A DNA stretch of 64,000 bases from Rhodoferax fermentans (GCF_002017865.1 NZ_MTJN01000002.1:2852001-2916000); one strand, 5' to 3'; counted from the stretch's first letter, positions 49,222 to 59,471 are shown. A program made the numbers and translations. Notes: generated by a model not told the origin, from the letters alone.

Positions 49222-52200
49222 ATGAAATCATTACTCGACCTGTTCAAGCAATTCACGCCCGACGAACACTTTGATGCGATCAAGATCGGTATGGCTTCGC
49301 CTGAAAAGATCCGCTCCTGGTCTTTTGGCGAGGTGAAAAAGCCCGAAACCATCAACTACCGCACCTTCAAGCCTGAGCGTGATGGTCTGTTTTGCGCCAA
49401 GATCTTTGGCCCCATCAAAGACTACGAATGCCTGTGCGGCAAGTACAAACGCCTGAAACATCGCGGTGTGATCTGTGAAAAGTGCGGCGTTGAAGTCACC
49501 CAGACCAAGGTGCGTCGTGAACGCATGGGTCACATCGACCTGGCCGCTCCTTGCGCCCACATCTGGTTCCTGAAGTCCCTGCCCAGCCGTTTGGGCTTGG
49601 TGCTGGACATGACCCTGCGTGACATCGAACGTGTGTTGTACTTTGAAGCATACGTGGTGACCGACCCCGGCATGACCCCGCTGAAGAAATTCAGCATCAT
49701 GAGTGAGGACGACTTCGACGCCAAGTTCAAGGAATACGGCGACGAATTCCAGGCCAAGATGGGTGCCGAAGGCGTCAAGGAATTGCTGCAAAACCTCGAC
49801 ATCGAAAGCGAAATCGAGAAGCTGCGCAACGACCCCAGCGGCTCAGAGCTCAAGATCAAGAAGAACACCAAGCGCCTCAAGTTGCTCGAAGCGTTCAAAA
49901 AGTCGGGCATCAAGCCCGAGTGGATGGTGCTCGACGTGTTGCCGGTGCTGCCACCCGACCTGCGCCCACTCGTGCCGCTGGACGGTGGCCGCTTCGCCAC
50001 GTCTGACTTGAACGATCTGTACCGTCGCGTGATCAACCGCAACAGCCGTCTGCGCCGTTTGCTGGAACTCAAAGCACCGGAAATCATTGCCCGCAATGAA
50101 AAGCGCATGTTGCAAGAGTCGGTGGACAGCTTGCTGGACAACGGCCGTCGCGGCAAAGCCATGACCGGTGCCAACAAACGTGCCCTGAAGTCGCTGGCCG
50201 ACATGATCAAGGGCAAGGGTGGTCGTTTCCGTCAGAACTTGCTGGGTAAACGCGTCGACTACTCCGGCCGTTCGGTGATTACCGTGGGCCCGACACTCAA
50301 GCTGCACCAGTGTGGTCTGCCCAAGCTGATGGCGCTGGAACTGTTCAAGCCCTTCATCTTCGCGCGCCTGGAAGCCATGGGCATTGCCACCACCATCAAG
50401 GCGGCCAAGAAGGAAGTCGAAACCGGTACGCCGGTGGTTTGGGATATTCTGGAAGAGGTCATCAAAGAACACCCGGTGATGTTGAACCGTGCGCCAACCC
50501 TGCACCGTTTGGGCATTCAGGCCTTTGAACCTATCCTGATCGAAGGCAAGGCGATCCAGCTGCACCCGCTGGTGTGCGCGGCCTTCAATGCCGACTTTGA
50601 CGGTGACCAGATGGCTGTCCACGTGCCTTTGTCGGTCGAAGCCCAGATGGAAGCCCGCACCCTGATGCTGGCCTCCAACAACGTGCTGTTCCCGTCCAAT
50701 GGCGAGCCGTCCATCGTGCCGTCTCAAGACGTGGTGCTGGGTCTGTACTACACCACCCGTGACCGCATCAACGGTAAGGGTGAAGGCCTGATCTTCTCGG
50801 ACGTGAGCGAAGTCCAACGCGCTTTTGATGCGGGTGAAGTCGAGATGAGTGCACGTATCAATGTGCGCCTGACCGAGTACACCAAGAACAAGGAAACCGG
50901 CGAACTGGTGCCTTCGACCAAGCTCTGGGAAACCACCGCTGGCCGTGCCCTGTTGTCCGAAATCCTGCCCAAGGGCTTGCCGTTTGAGTTCATCAACAAG
51001 GCGCTCAAGAAGAAGGAAATTTCCCGACTCATCAATGCCTCGTTCCGCAAGTGTGGTCTGAAGGAAACGGTGATTTTTGCCGACAAGCTGTTGCAATACG
51101 GCTTCCGTCTGGCAACCCGTGCCGGTATCTCGATCTCGATCGAAGACATGTTGGTGCCCACTGAGAAGCCGGGCATCATCGAACGTGCTGAAGCTGAGGT
51201 TAAGGAAATCGCCCAGCAATACACCTCCGGTCTGGTGACTGCTGGTGAGCGCTACAACAAGGTGGTGGACATCTGGGGCAAAGCCGGTGACGAAGTGTCC
51301 AAGGTGATGATGGGTCAACTCTCCAAAGAGACCGTCATTGACCGTCATGGCAACAAGGTGCCACAAGAGTCGTTCAACTCCATCTACATGATGGCCGACT
51401 CCGGCGCCCGCGGTTCTGCGGCGCAGATTCGCCAGGTGGCCGGTATGCGGGGTCTGATGGCCAAGCCCGATGGCTCGATCATTGAAACGCCCATCACCGC
51501 GAACTTCCGCGAAGGTCTGAACGTGTTGGAGTACTTCATCTCCACCCACGGTGCACGTAAGGGTCTGGCCGATACCGCTTTGAAAACCGCCAACTCGGGT
51601 TACCTGACCCGTCGTCTGGTGGATGTGACGCAGGATCTGGTGGTGACCGAGCAGGATTGCGGCACCCACGCCGGTTACCTGATGCGCGCCATCGTCGAAG
51701 GTGGTGAAACCATCGAGTCTTTGCGTGACCGTATCCTGGGCCGTACCGCTGCCGACGACATCCTGCATCCGGAAAACCGCTCGGTGCTGGCACCTGCGGG
51801 CACCATGCTCGATGAAGACATGATCGAGATGCTCGAAGCCGCTGGCGTCGACGAGGTCAAGGTCCGCACCGCGCTGACCTGCGAAACCCGCTTTGGTATT
51901 TGCGCCAAGTGCTACGGCCGCGATCTGGGCCGTGGTGGTCTGGTCAACGGCGGTGAAGCCGTGGGCGTGATTGCGGCGCAGTCGATCGGTGAGCCCGGTA
52001 CCCAGCTGACCATGCGGACTTTCCACATCGGGGGTGCGGCTTCGCGTGCGGCCATCGCGTCCAGCGTGGAAGCAAAGTCCAACGGCAACATCGGTTTCAA
52101 CGCCACCATGCGTTATGTGACCAACGGCAAGGGCGACCTGGTGGTGATTTCCCGTTCCGGCGAAATCATCATCCAAGACGAACATGGTCGTGAGCGCGAA

Positions 52201-53436
52201 CGTCACAAAGTGCCTTACGGCGCCATTTTGACGATCAAGGCCGACCAGACCATCAAGGCTGGCACGATCCTGGCTAACTGGGACCCGCTGACCCGCCCCA
52301 TCATCACCGAATTCGCCGGTAAAGCGCACTTCGAGAATGTGGAAGAAGGTCTGACGGTGGCCAAGCAGGTCGATGAAGTGACCGGTTTGTCCACCCTGGT
52401 GGTGATCGACCCGAAACGCCGTGGTTCTGCCAAGGTGGTGCGTCCGCAGGTCAAGCTGATCGACGCCAATGGCAACGAAGTCAAGATCCCCGGCACCGAC
52501 CACTCTGTAACCATCGGTTTCCCGATTGGTGCCCTGGTGCAAGTGCGTGACGGTCAAGACGTGGGTCCCGGCGAAGTGCTGGCACGTATCCCGGTCGAAG
52601 GTCAGAAGACCCGCGACATTACCGGCGGTCTGCCGCGTGTGGCTGAGTTGTTTGAAGCCCGTTCACCCAAGGACAAGGGTGTGTTGGCCGAGATGACCGG
52701 TACCATTTCTTTCGGCAAGGAAACCAAGGGCAAGATCCGCCTGCAGATCACCGACCCAGAAGGCAAGGTCTGGGAGGAACTCGTGCCCAAGGAAAAGAAC
52801 ATCCTGGTGCACGAAGGTCAGATCGTCAACAAGGGCGAGTCCGTGGTGGACGGCCCAGCCGATCCGCAGGACATCCTGCGCCTGCTGGGTGCCGAAGAAC
52901 TGGCGCGCTACATCGTCGACGAAGTGCAGGACGTGTACCGCTTGCAGGGCGTGAAGATCAACGACAAACACATTGAAGTGATTGTTCGTCAGATGCTGCG
53001 CCGTGTGGTGGTCGAGAGTGCAGGCGACTCCACCTACATCGTGGGTGAGCAAGTTGAGCGTTCTGAGATGCTAAACACCAACGATGCTTTGCGTGCCGAG
53101 GGCAAGGTGCCAGCAACCTACACCAACCTGTTGCTGGGTATCACCAAGGCCTCTTTGTCCACCGACTCGTTCATCTCTGCGGCTTCCTTCCAGGAAACCA
53201 CCCGGGTGTTGACCGAAGCTGCGATCATGGGCAAACGCGACGAGTTGCGTGGCTTGAAGGAAAACGTGATCGTGGGTCGTCTGATCCCGGCCGGTACCGG
53301 TATGGCTTACCACGAAGCGCGCAATGTGCGTGAAAACATGGATGATGCCGAGCGTCGTGCCATTGCCGAAGCCGAAGCCGCTGAACTGGCCGGTGAAAGT
53401 GAAGCCGAGCTGGGAGAGGGCGCTGCAGCCGAATAA
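49222..53436 (+). CDS. rpoC: RNA polymerase beta' subunit
   Basis: The 1404-residue subunit has the N-terminal zinc ribbon ([20 protein letters not shown], about 70-90), the catalytic [12 protein letters not shown] with Asp458, Asp460 and Asp462 holding magnesium, and the trigger-loop and bridge-helix regions. A second zinc site lies near [19 protein letters not shown]. An acidic Ala/Glu-rich tail ends the protein. AAAAGGAA precedes ATG 49222. A strong terminator follows 24 bases after the stop; rpsL and fusA, which often come next in other bacteria, are absent here. Confidence 0.99.
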   Translation: MKSLLDLFKQFTPDEHFDAIKIGMASPEKIRSWSFGEVKKPETINYRTFKPERDGLFCAKIFGPIKDYECLCGKYKRLKHRGVICEKCGVEVTQTKVRRERMGHIDLAAPCAHIWFLKSLPSRLGLVLDMTLRDIERVLYFEAYVVTDPGMTPLKKFSIMSEDDFDAKFKEYGDEFQAKMGAEGVKELLQNLDIESEIEKLRNDPSGSELKIKKNTKRLKLLEAFKKSGIKPEWMVLDVLPVLPPDLRPLVPLDGGRFATSDLNDLYRRVINRNSRLRRLLELKAPEIIARNEKRMLQESVDSLLDNGRRGKAMTGANKRALKSLADMIKGKGGRFRQNLLGKRVDYSGRSVITVGPTLKLHQCGLPKLMALELFKPFIFARLEAMGIATTIKAAKKEVETGTPVVWDILEEVIKEHPVMLNRAPTLHRLGIQAFEPILIEGKAIQLHPLVCAAFNADFDGDQMAVHVPLSVEAQMEARTLMLASNNVLFPSNGEPSIVPSQDVVLGLYYTTRDRINGKGEGLIFSDVSEVQRAFDAGEVEMSARINVRLTEYTKNKETGELVPSTKLWETTAGRALLSEILPKGLPFEFINKALKKKEISRLINASFRKCGLKETVIFADKLLQYGFRLATRAGISISIEDMLVPTEKPGIIERAEAEVKEIAQQYTSGLVTAGERYNKVVDIWGKAGDEVSKVMMGQLSKETVIDRHGNKVPQESFNSIYMMADSGARGSAAQIRQVAGMRGLMAKPDGSIIETPITANFREGLNVLEYFISTHGARKGLADTALKTANSGYLTRRLVDVTQDLVVTEQDCGTHAGYLMRAIVEGGETIESLRDRILGRTAADDILHPENRSVLAPAGTMLDEDMIEMLEAAGVDEVKVRTALTCETRFGICAKCYGRDLGRGGLVNGGEAVGVIAAQSIGEPGTQLTMRTFHIGGAASRAAIASSVEAKSNGNIGFNATMRYVTNGKGDLVVISRSGEIIIQDEHGRERERHKVPYGAILTIKADQTIKAGTILANWDPLTRPIITEFAGKAHFENVEEGLTVAKQVDEVTGLSTLVVIDPKRRGSAKVVRPQVKLIDANGNEVKIPGTDHSVTIGFPIGALVQVRDGQDVGPGEVLARIPVEGQKTRDITGGLPRVAELFEARSPKDKGVLAEMTGTISFGKETKGKIRLQITDPEGKVWEELVPKEKNILVHEGQIVNKGESVVDGPADPQDILRLLGAEELARYIVDEVQDVYRLQGVKINDKHIEVIVRQMLRRVVVESAGDSTYIVGEQVERSEMLNTNDALRAEGKVPATYTNLLLGITKASLSTDSFISAASFQETTRVLTEAAIMGKRDELRGLKENVIVGRLIPAGTGMAYHEARNVRENMDDAERRAIAEAEAAELAGESEAELGEGAAAE

Positions 53437-53444
53437 GCTGTTTG

Positions 53445-53499
53445 CTCTATAAAAATATAGCGCCTCACGCCCGATATATAAGGGCCTGAGGCGTTTTTT
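53445..53499 (+). terminator. rpoC terminator built from a palindromic repeat
   Basis: CGCCTCACGCCC (53461-53472) pairs with GGGCCTGAGGCG (53482-53493) with one mismatch around ATATATAA-type loop sequence, followed by six T. Its CTATAAAAATATAG flank and CCC..ATATATAAGGG core resemble the intergenic repeat family, so this copy seems to have become, or contributed to, a Rho-independent terminator. Confidence 0.85.
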
Positions 53500-53513
53500 A
53501 TACCTGAAATGTG

Positions 53514-54836
53514 ATGAACGATGAACAGCGATTGCCTTTGTGGCGCCAGTTACAAGCGGTCACCCAGGTGCTGCAGGCCATCCGGCAGGGGCAGTCGGGG
53601 ACGACTGCTTTGGCCGCGGTGGCGCCTGCGCTGCGGCCCGGTGTCCAGGCGCTGAGTTTTGAGGTGCTGCGCTCTCTGGGGCGCGCTCAGGCGCTGCGCA
53701 AGCTGCTGGCATCCCGTACCCCTCCGCCTGCCGTGGATGCCCTGTTGTGTACAGCGCTGGCCTTGTTGTGGCGCCCCCAAAACGCGTCCTACGATGCCTT
53801 CACACTGGTCAACCAGACGGTGGAGTGCGCCAAACGCACGCCTGCCCTCAAGGCCCAGGCCTCTTTTGTGAATGCCTGCCTGAGGCGTTTTGTGCGTGAA
53901 CGTGAGGTCTTGGTGGCGCAGACGGACCAAGACCCGGTGGCGCACTGGAACCATCCGGCCTGGTGGATCAAGCAACTGCAATCCGATTGGCCTGAGCAGT
54001 GGCAAGCCATCCTGGCTGCGGCCGACCAGCACGCACCCATGGTGCTGCGTGTGAATGCCCGCCTGGGCACACCGGCCCAGTATCTTGAAAAGCTGTCTGA
54101 GGTTGGCATCCCGGGCCGCCTGATCGGGGACTATGGTGTGGTGCTGGCCAGTGCCTGTGCAGTGCAGCACTTGCCCGGTTTTGAGCAAGGCTGGGTGTCG
54201 GTGCAGGACAGCGCGGCACAGCTGGCGGCCCCCTTGTTGTTGTCTGGTCTGACGCCGGTGGACGGACTGCGGGTGCTCGATGCCTGCGCCGCACCCGGTG
54301 GCAAAACCGCCCATCTGCTGGAGCTGAGCCAGGCCCAGGTCACCGCACTGGACGTGGACCCGCTACGTTGTGAACGTATCCACCAGACCCTGGCCCGCCT
54401 AGGCCTGCAGGCTGAGGTAGTCGCGGCAGACGCCGCCGATGTGTCAGCCTGGTGGGATGGCACCCCGTTTGATGCGATTTTGCTGGACGCCCCTTGCTCG
54501 GCCGCAGGCATTGTGCGCAGGCATCCGGACATCCGCTGGCTGCGGCGCCAGACCGACATTGCCCAACTGGCCGCCATCCAGGCGCGTTTGCTGCACACGC
54601 TGTGGCCCCTGGTGAAACCGGGTGGCCGACTGCTGTATTGCACCTGCTCGGTGTTTCGCCAGGAAGGCGCGCAGCAGGTGGCCGCGTTTCTTGCCAACCA
54701 CAGTGACGCCAAAATGCTGAGCTCCCCGGGGCATTTGTTGCCTCACGGTGCGCCACAGGGGGCAACACCCGCCGACAATCCCATCGGTGACCATGATGGC
54801 TTTTATTACGCGTTATTCGACAAACAAGCGGCCTAG
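53514..54836 (+). CDS. rsmB: 16S rRNA m5C967 methyltransferase
   Basis: The 440-residue enzyme has an N-terminal NusB-like RNA-binding domain (about 10-140) and a C-terminal SAM methyltransferase domain with LDACAAPGGKTAHLLEL (SAM binding), LLDAPCSAAGIVRRHPDIRW (motif IV, with the PC cysteine) and LLYCTCSVFRQE (motif VI, the catalytic TCS cysteine). ATG 53514 and GTG 53511 are adjacent in frame; neither has a clear ribosome site. The 3' end overlaps the start of the DUF4390 gene by 44 bases. fmt and def, common partners, are not here. Confidence 0.95.
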   Translation: MNDEQRLPLWRQLQAVTQVLQAIRQGQSGTTALAAVAPALRPGVQALSFEVLRSLGRAQALRKLLASRTPPPAVDALLCTALALLWRPQNASYDAFTLVNQTVECAKRTPALKAQASFVNACLRRFVREREVLVAQTDQDPVAHWNHPAWWIKQLQSDWPEQWQAILAAADQHAPMVLRVNARLGTPAQYLEKLSEVGIPGRLIGDYGVVLASACAVQHLPGFEQGWVSVQDSAAQLAAPLLLSGLTPVDGLRVLDACAAPGGKTAHLLELSQAQVTALDVDPLRCERIHQTLARLGLQAEVVAADAADVSAWWDGTPFDAILLDAPCSAAGIVRRHPDIRWLRRQTDIAQLAAIQARLLHTLWPLVKPGGRLLYCTCSVFRQEGAQQVAAFLANHSDAKMLSSPGHLLPHGAPQGATPADNPIGDHDGFYYALFDKQAA

Positions 54837-55446
54837 CGGCTGGGCTGGGCTGTTGGCGGCTGTTCTGCTGTGTTGGCTGCAGGCGTGGACGCCTGCGGCC
54901 GCTGCAAGCGCCAGTGCCGCAGAGTCAGGCAGTCGACCGTCTTTGACGCTGGAGCGCTCGGACAGCAGCTTGTTGTTGTCGGTCCAGCTCAAGTTTGAGC
55001 TGCCTGTGGTGGTGGAAGACGCACTGTACAAAGGGATTCCCATCTACTTTGTGGCGCAGTCCGAACTGCTGCGCGAGCGCTGGTACTGGACCAGCAAGAC
55101 CATCGCCACGGCGCAGCGGCGCATGCGTTTGGCCTACCATCCCCTGACACGGCGCTGGCGACTCACCATCGGTGCCGCCGACATGAACGAGACCACCCAA
55201 GGGCTCACGCTGGGTCAAAGTTTTGAGAGTCTGGACGATGCCATGGCGGTGGTGCGCCGTATCTCGCGTTGGAAGATCGCCGAGGTGCAAGACCTCCCGT
55301 CTGGCAACAAATATCTGGTGGATTTCAGCTTTGAACTGGACACCTCACAACTGCCCCGGCCGCTGCAGATTGGCACCCTGGGGCAGTCAGATTGGATGAT
55401 CGAACTGCGGCAGTCGCAGCCACTTGACCTGGAGCGTGTCAAGTGA
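54793..55446 (+). CDS. DUF4390 exported protein
   Basis: The 217-residue protein has an N-terminal hydrophobic signal (WAGLLAAVLLCWLQAW at about 17-32, cleavage after an Ala-rich PAAAASA) and a DUF4390 domain with FELPVVVEDALYKGIPIYF and FELDTSQLPRPLQIG. It is almost always found between rsmB and the NtrY-type kinase in Burkholderiales, which suggests a part in the kinase's signalling, though no function is proven. I start at ATG 54793 (ATG 54796 follows at once); this overlaps rsmB. Its stop overlaps the kinase GTG. Confidence 0.85.
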   Translation: MMAFITRYSTNKRPSGWAGLLAAVLLCWLQAWTPAAAASASAAESGSRPSLTLERSDSSLLLSVQLKFELPVVVEDALYKGIPIYFVAQSELLRERWYWTSKTIATAQRRMRLAYHPLTRRWRLTIGAADMNETTQGLTLGQSFESLDDAMAVVRRISRWKIAEVQDLPSGNKYLVDFSFELDTSQLPRPLQIGTLGQSDWMIELRQSQPLDLERVK

Positions 55447-57722
55447 GTGCCACTGGCGCTGAGGTCTCCAGAAAATCCAAGGCGCTGCGCTGGACCATTG
55501 GCGTTGGCCTGACGGCCATGGTGGCTGTGGGTTTGGTGCTCATGTTTTTATTGACGCAAGCCACCAGCAACCGGGTCTTGTACGAGCGCAACTACCAGGT
55601 GCTGTTTGCCGTCAATGTAGTGGTGGCTGTGTTGCTGCTGCTGGCGATTGCCTGGATTGCCTGGCGGCTGGTGAAGCGCTTGCGGCAGAAGAAATTCGGT
55701 AGCCGTTTGCTGGTCAAGCTGGCCGCCGTGTTTGCACTGGCCGGGTTTGCGCCGGGTGTGCTGATTTATGTGGTGTCTTACCAGTTTGTGTCGCGTTCCA
55801 TCGAGAGCTGGTTTGACGTGGAAGTTGAAGGCGCGCTGGCTGCGGGCTTGAATCTGGGGCGCACCACGCTGGAGGCTTTGTCTGCCGACTTGGAGGGTAA
55901 AACCCGCACCGCAGCAGCCCAGCTGGCTGACAAGGCTGACGTCACGGTGGCGCTGCCGCTGGAGCGTGCACGCGATGCCATGGGGGCCGATGATCTGCAA
56001 CTCTGGCGTGCCTCGGGACGTCTGGTGGCTGCGGCGGGTGAATCGCGCTACCAGTTGACCCCGGAGATGCCCACACCCCAGCAGTTTCGAGCCGCACGCA
56101 GTCAACGTGCCATCACCTGGATCGAAGGCCTGGATGAGGGCTTGGTGCCCGGTGCAACACCCGCACGGATCAAGGTCCTGGCGCTGGTCAACAGTGCGGC
56201 GGTGGGCACACTGGGCGAAGCGCGGTATTTGCTGGCGGGCAAGGTCTTGCCAACCACGCTGGTAGAGAATGCTTTGGCTGTGACCCAGGCCAACCGCGAA
56301 TACCAGGAGCGGGCCCTGGCGCGTGAAGGCCTGCGTCGTATGTACATCGGCACCTTGACGCTGAGCCTGTTCATGGCGGTTTTTGGGGGGGTGTTGCTGG
56401 CGGTGGTGATGGGTAACCAGATTGCCCGACCGCTGCTGGTGCTGGCTGATGGGGTGCGTGAGGTGGCTGCGGGTGACCTCTCGCCCAAGGCCTCCTTGCG
56501 CGGCAAGGACGAGCTCGACGGCCTGACCCGCTCTTTTGCCGACATGACCCAGCAGCTGCTGGAAGCACGCCAGGCGGTGCACACCAGCATGGCGCAAACC
56601 AACGCCGCACGAGCCCATTTGCAAACCATCCTGGACAACCTGACCACCGGGGTGTTGGTGTTGGCGCCGGACGGTACCATCATCTCGTCCAACCCCGGCG
56701 CCACCCGCATTCTGAAGCTGCCGCTGGCGGTTTACGAAGGACGGCGCCTGGTTGACATCGAAGAGCTGGCAGCATTCGGTCAAGCGGTGCAGCAACAGTT
56801 CGAAGCTTTTCTGGCCTATGGCCGCGAGCGCAATCTGGACCACTGGCAACAGTCGTTCGAGCTGGGCAACACCAGTCTGGACCCGACGGGCCGCCCCAGC
56901 AACACCACTATCACCCTGATTGCGCGTGGTGCCGAACTGCCCAGCAACCAGAATCTGTTGGTATTTGACGACATTTCTGAGGTGGTGTCTGCCCAACGCG
57001 CCCAGGCCTGGGGTGAGGTGGCACGGCGCCTGGCCCATGAAATCAAGAACCCCTTGACCCCCATTCAGCTCTCGGCAGAACGCCTGGAGATGAAGCTGAC
57101 CGGCAAGCTGGCCGCCACAGAACAGACCCTGTTGGCCAAGTCTGTCAAAACCATTGTTGACCAGGTGGAGGCCATGAAACGACTGGTCAACGAGTTTCGC
57201 GACTACGCCCGTTTGCCTGCGGCCGAACTCAGAGCTCTTGACCTCAATGCGCTGGTGCAAGAGGTGCTCAACCTGTATGCCCCTGACCATGCCCAGGTTC
57301 CCATTCTTGCCGAGCTGGACCCTGCCTGCCTTCCTGTGCTGGGCGACCCTCAGCAGCTGCGCCAGGTGTTGCACAACCTGTTGCAAAACGCGCAGGACGC
57401 CACCGTCAGTGCTGGCCGGGCCAGCCCGGAGCACCCGGTCCTGCTCAAAACCCGATGGTTGCCAGGCACGCAACGTGTGCGTCTGAGTGTGCAGGACAGT
57501 GGCACCGGTTTTCCCGATCACATCCTCAAACGTGCCTTCGAGCCCTATGTCACCACCAAGGACAAAGGCACCGGTCTGGGGCTGGCTGTCGTGAAAAAGA
57601 TAGCAGACGAGCACGGCACCCGGGTCGAAATCACCAATCGGCTGCAGGATGGTCAGGTGCTAGGTGCCCAGGTGTCGTTATCATTCAGTGTGGAACGCGC
57701 ACAGACGCATCAGACGACGTAA
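55443..57722 (+). CDS. ntrY: NtrY-type membrane sensor histidine kinase
   Basis: The 759-residue kinase has two N-terminal membrane segments (about 17-38 and 50-72), a further one near 85-107, a large periplasmic region, another membrane helix at about 300-323, HAMP, PAS (about 395-510), a dimerisation domain with RLAHEIKNPLTPIQ (His532) and an ATPase domain with NLLQNAQDA and GTGLGLAVVKKI. NtrY proteins act with NtrX in nitrogen and redox control. The start is GTG 55443, overlapping the DUF4390 stop, so the genes are coupled. The partner regulator follows after 39 bases. Confidence 0.92.
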   Translation: MSATGAEVSRKSKALRWTIGVGLTAMVAVGLVLMFLLTQATSNRVLYERNYQVLFAVNVVVAVLLLLAIAWIAWRLVKRLRQKKFGSRLLVKLAAVFALAGFAPGVLIYVVSYQFVSRSIESWFDVEVEGALAAGLNLGRTTLEALSADLEGKTRTAAAQLADKADVTVALPLERARDAMGADDLQLWRASGRLVAAAGESRYQLTPEMPTPQQFRAARSQRAITWIEGLDEGLVPGATPARIKVLALVNSAAVGTLGEARYLLAGKVLPTTLVENALAVTQANREYQERALAREGLRRMYIGTLTLSLFMAVFGGVLLAVVMGNQIARPLLVLADGVREVAAGDLSPKASLRGKDELDGLTRSFADMTQQLLEARQAVHTSMAQTNAARAHLQTILDNLTTGVLVLAPDGTIISSNPGATRILKLPLAVYEGRRLVDIEELAAFGQAVQQQFEAFLAYGRERNLDHWQQSFELGNTSLDPTGRPSNTTITLIARGAELPSNQNLLVFDDISEVVSAQRAQAWGEVARRLAHEIKNPLTPIQLSAERLEMKLTGKLAATEQTLLAKSVKTIVDQVEAMKRLVNEFRDYARLPAAELRALDLNALVQEVLNLYAPDHAQVPILAELDPACLPVLGDPQQLRQVLHNLLQNAQDATVSAGRASPEHPVLLKTRWLPGTQRVRLSVQDSGTGFPDHILKRAFEPYVTTKDKGTGLGLAVVKKIADEHGTRVEITNRLQDGQVLGAQVSLSFSVERAQTHQTT

Positions 57723-57761
57723 GGCTGCAAAAGCAGGCACATTTAAGGGAAACGGCACAAC

Positions 57762-58442
57762 ATGGCAAACATTTTGGTGGTGGATGACGAACTGGGGATT
57801 CGTGATTTGTTGTGTGACATCCTCAACGACGAGGGCCATACCGTCGAATTGGCTGAAAACGCCGCACAGGCGCGTGCTGCCCGGCACCGTGAGCGACCTG
57901 ACTTGGTGCTGCTGGACATCTGGATGCCTGATACCGACGGCGTCACCTTGCTCAAGGAGTGGTCTGCCACCGGTGCGCTGACCATGCCGGTGATCATGAT
58001 GAGTGGTCACGCCACCATCGACACGGCAGTGGAAGCCACACGCATTGGCGCGCTGGCGTTTCTTGAAAAACCCATCACCCTGCAAAAATTGCTCAAAGCG
58101 GTGGAGCAGGGCCTGGCGCGCGGCTCTCCACGCAAGCAAGCTGCGCCACTGCCCGGTCTGATGAGCCCACGTGTCGACAGCCTGATCAAGGTCAGCGAGA
58201 TCGTGGGTGTCAATCATGAGGCGGTGGCTGATCTCGGTCCGCAGTCAACGCAGAACTTCATGCTCGACAAACCCTTGCGCGAAGGCCGAGACGAGTACGA
58301 GAAAGCCTACTTTGAGTTCCATCTGACCAAGGAAAACGGCTCCATGACACGTGTCGCGGAAAAGACCGGTCTGGAGCGCACGCACCTGTACCGCAAGCTC
58401 AAACAGCTGGGTGTGAATCTGTCGCGCACCAAACGCAACTGA
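57762..58442 (+). CDS. NtrX-like response regulator lacking the AAA+ domain
   Basis: The 226-residue regulator has a receiver domain (acidic pair Asp8-Asp9, phospho-acceptor Asp52 in LLDIWMPDTDG) and a C-terminal Fis-type helix-turn-helix (MTRVAEKTGLERTHLYRKLKQLGV). Full-length NtrX has about 450 residues with a sigma-54-interacting AAA+ domain in between; here that region is replaced by a linker of about 65 residues, so the protein cannot drive sigma-54 open-complex formation. It more likely acts as a conventional activator or repressor. The frame is intact and shows no sign of a recent deletion. Confidence 0.9.
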   Translation: MANILVVDDELGIRDLLCDILNDEGHTVELAENAAQARAARHRERPDLVLLDIWMPDTDGVTLLKEWSATGALTMPVIMMSGHATIDTAVEATRIGALAFLEKPITLQKLLKAVEQGLARGSPRKQAAPLPGLMSPRVDSLIKVSEIVGVNHEAVADLGPQSTQNFMLDKPLREGRDEYEKAYFEFHLTKENGSMTRVAEKTGLERTHLYRKLKQLGVNLSRTKRN

Positions 58443-58497
58443 AAATCTGAGTCTTGCCCCAGAACTGCGCATTCAAACTGCTATACTATGAGGCTTA

Positions 58498-58573
58498 GGC
58501 CCGGTAGCTCAGTCGGTAGAGCAGAGGATTGAAAATCCTTGTGTCGGTGGTTCGATTCCGCCCCAGGCCACCA
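58498..58573 (+). tRNA. tRNA-Phe (GAA)
   Basis: A 76-base cloverleaf with anticodon GAA in ATTGAAAAT, T-loop TTCGATT and encoded CCA. The acceptor stem GGCCCGG/CCAGGCC has a C-A mismatch at the fifth pair (58502 with 58565), unusual for a functional tRNA. Confidence 0.93.
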
Positions 58574-58581
58574 GAAATGGT

Positions 58582-58608
58582 AAAAGCCCATCCCTGTGAT
58601 GGGCTTTT
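58582..58608 (+). terminator. Terminator-like hairpin after tRNA-Phe
   Basis: AAAAGCCCATC and GATGGGCTTTT pair over 11 bases with a five-base loop, ending TTTTCTTT. It separates tRNA-Phe from tRNA-Asn. Confidence 0.8.
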
Positions 58609-58624
58609 CTTTGTGTTGGTTTGT

Positions 58625-58700
58625 TCCTCGATAGCTCAGTTGGTAGAGCGCCGGACTGTTAATCCGTAGGTCCCTGGTTCGAGCCCAGGTCGAGGAGCCA
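58625..58700 (+). tRNA. tRNA-Asn (GTT)
   Basis: A 76-base cloverleaf with TCCTCGA/TCGAGGA acceptor, anticodon GTT in CTGTTAAT, T-loop TTCGAGC and encoded CCA. Confidence 0.95.
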
Positions 58701-58730
58701 TATTTTTGCGTGATGCAAAAGAAACCGAGT

Positions 58731-58807
58731 GGAGTGGTAGTTCAGTTGGTTAGAATACCGGCCTGTCACGCCGGGGGTCGCGGGTTCGAGTCCCGTCCAC
58801 TCCGCCA
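58731..58807 (+). tRNA. tRNA-Asp (GTC)
   Basis: A 77-base cloverleaf with GGAGTGG/CCACTCC acceptor, anticodon GTC in CTGTCACG, T-loop TTCGAGT and encoded CCA. Confidence 0.95.
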
Positions 58808-58819
58808 AAAGTGATAAAT

Positions 58820-58895
58820 GCGGGAATAGCTCAGTTGGTAGAGCGATACCTTGCCAAGGTATAGGTCGAGAGTTCGAACCTCTTTTCCCGCTCCA
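58820..58895 (+). tRNA. tRNA-Gly (GCC)
   Basis: A 76-base cloverleaf with GCGGGAA/TTCCCGC acceptor, anticodon GCC in TTGCCAAG, T-loop TTCGAAC and encoded CCA. Confidence 0.95.
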
Positions 58896-58902
58896 TATGT
58901 TT

Positions 58903-58929
58903 AAAAGCCCGTCTTCATGACGGGCTTTT
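58903..58929 (+). terminator. Terminator after the Asn-Asp-Gly tRNAs
   Basis: AAAAGCCCGTC and GACGGGCTTTT pair over 11 bases with loop TTCAT, ending in five T. Confidence 0.85.
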
Positions 58930-59129
58930 TGCTTTCTGGCGCCAGACTTCAAAAAGACCCGGCACGGTGTTCGGGCTTGACCCCCTCGCGCGGCCATGCT
59001 CAGGGGGTATCTGGAGGGAGACCCGAAGCCGGTCTATCGGCCAAGGCTGTGATCGTGTGTGTGGTGGCGCACTGTTAACCCCAAAACCTCACTCTACGAT
59101 GGTCTTTTGACCTGTCCTGGAGTGTGCAC

Positions 59130-59360
59130 ATGAGCTACGCAGACACAAACGTTCCCCCGGTGTCCATCGTGACCCCGCAGTTTCTCCACCGTGAAGCGGC
59201 CGTACAACTGGAAAAAGCCGTCAAGCACCATCGTCAGGCGGCCCTGCTGCACGAAGCCGGAGATGCCAGGCAAGCCGAAACACACGGCAGCATCGCCTAC
59301 AACCACACGGCGCAGGCGCTGGAGGTGAGTGGACGGGCGCTGAACGTTTTGCTGTGGTAG
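59130..59360 (+). CDS. Small helical protein of unknown function
   Basis: This 76-residue ORF starts at ATG 59130 with GGAG seven bases upstream. The peptide is probably two or three helices, with REAAVQLEKAVKHHRQAALLHEAG followed by a second Ala/His-rich helix. It has no signal peptide, membrane segment or cysteine. I recognise no family. The good ribosome site and helical periodicity support a real gene; it stands alone between the tRNA terminator and fmdB. Confidence 0.65.
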   Translation: MSYADTNVPPVSIVTPQFLHREAAVQLEKAVKHHRQAALLHEAGDARQAETHGSIAYNHTAQALEVSGRALNVLLW

Positions 59361-59471
59361 ACCTGCCTGCGCCGTCGCGCACGGTTTGAGCATGTCTTGA
59401 ATCGGTGTCTGGCTTGGGTGCTCGATGGGCTTTCGGCAGATCGATAATTCCGCACCACACAAGGAGTTGTC

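Noticed and set aside
49843..52557. A 904-codon open frame on the minus strand inside rpoC
   Set aside because: Antisense shadow of a highly biased essential gene; no ribosome site or domain.
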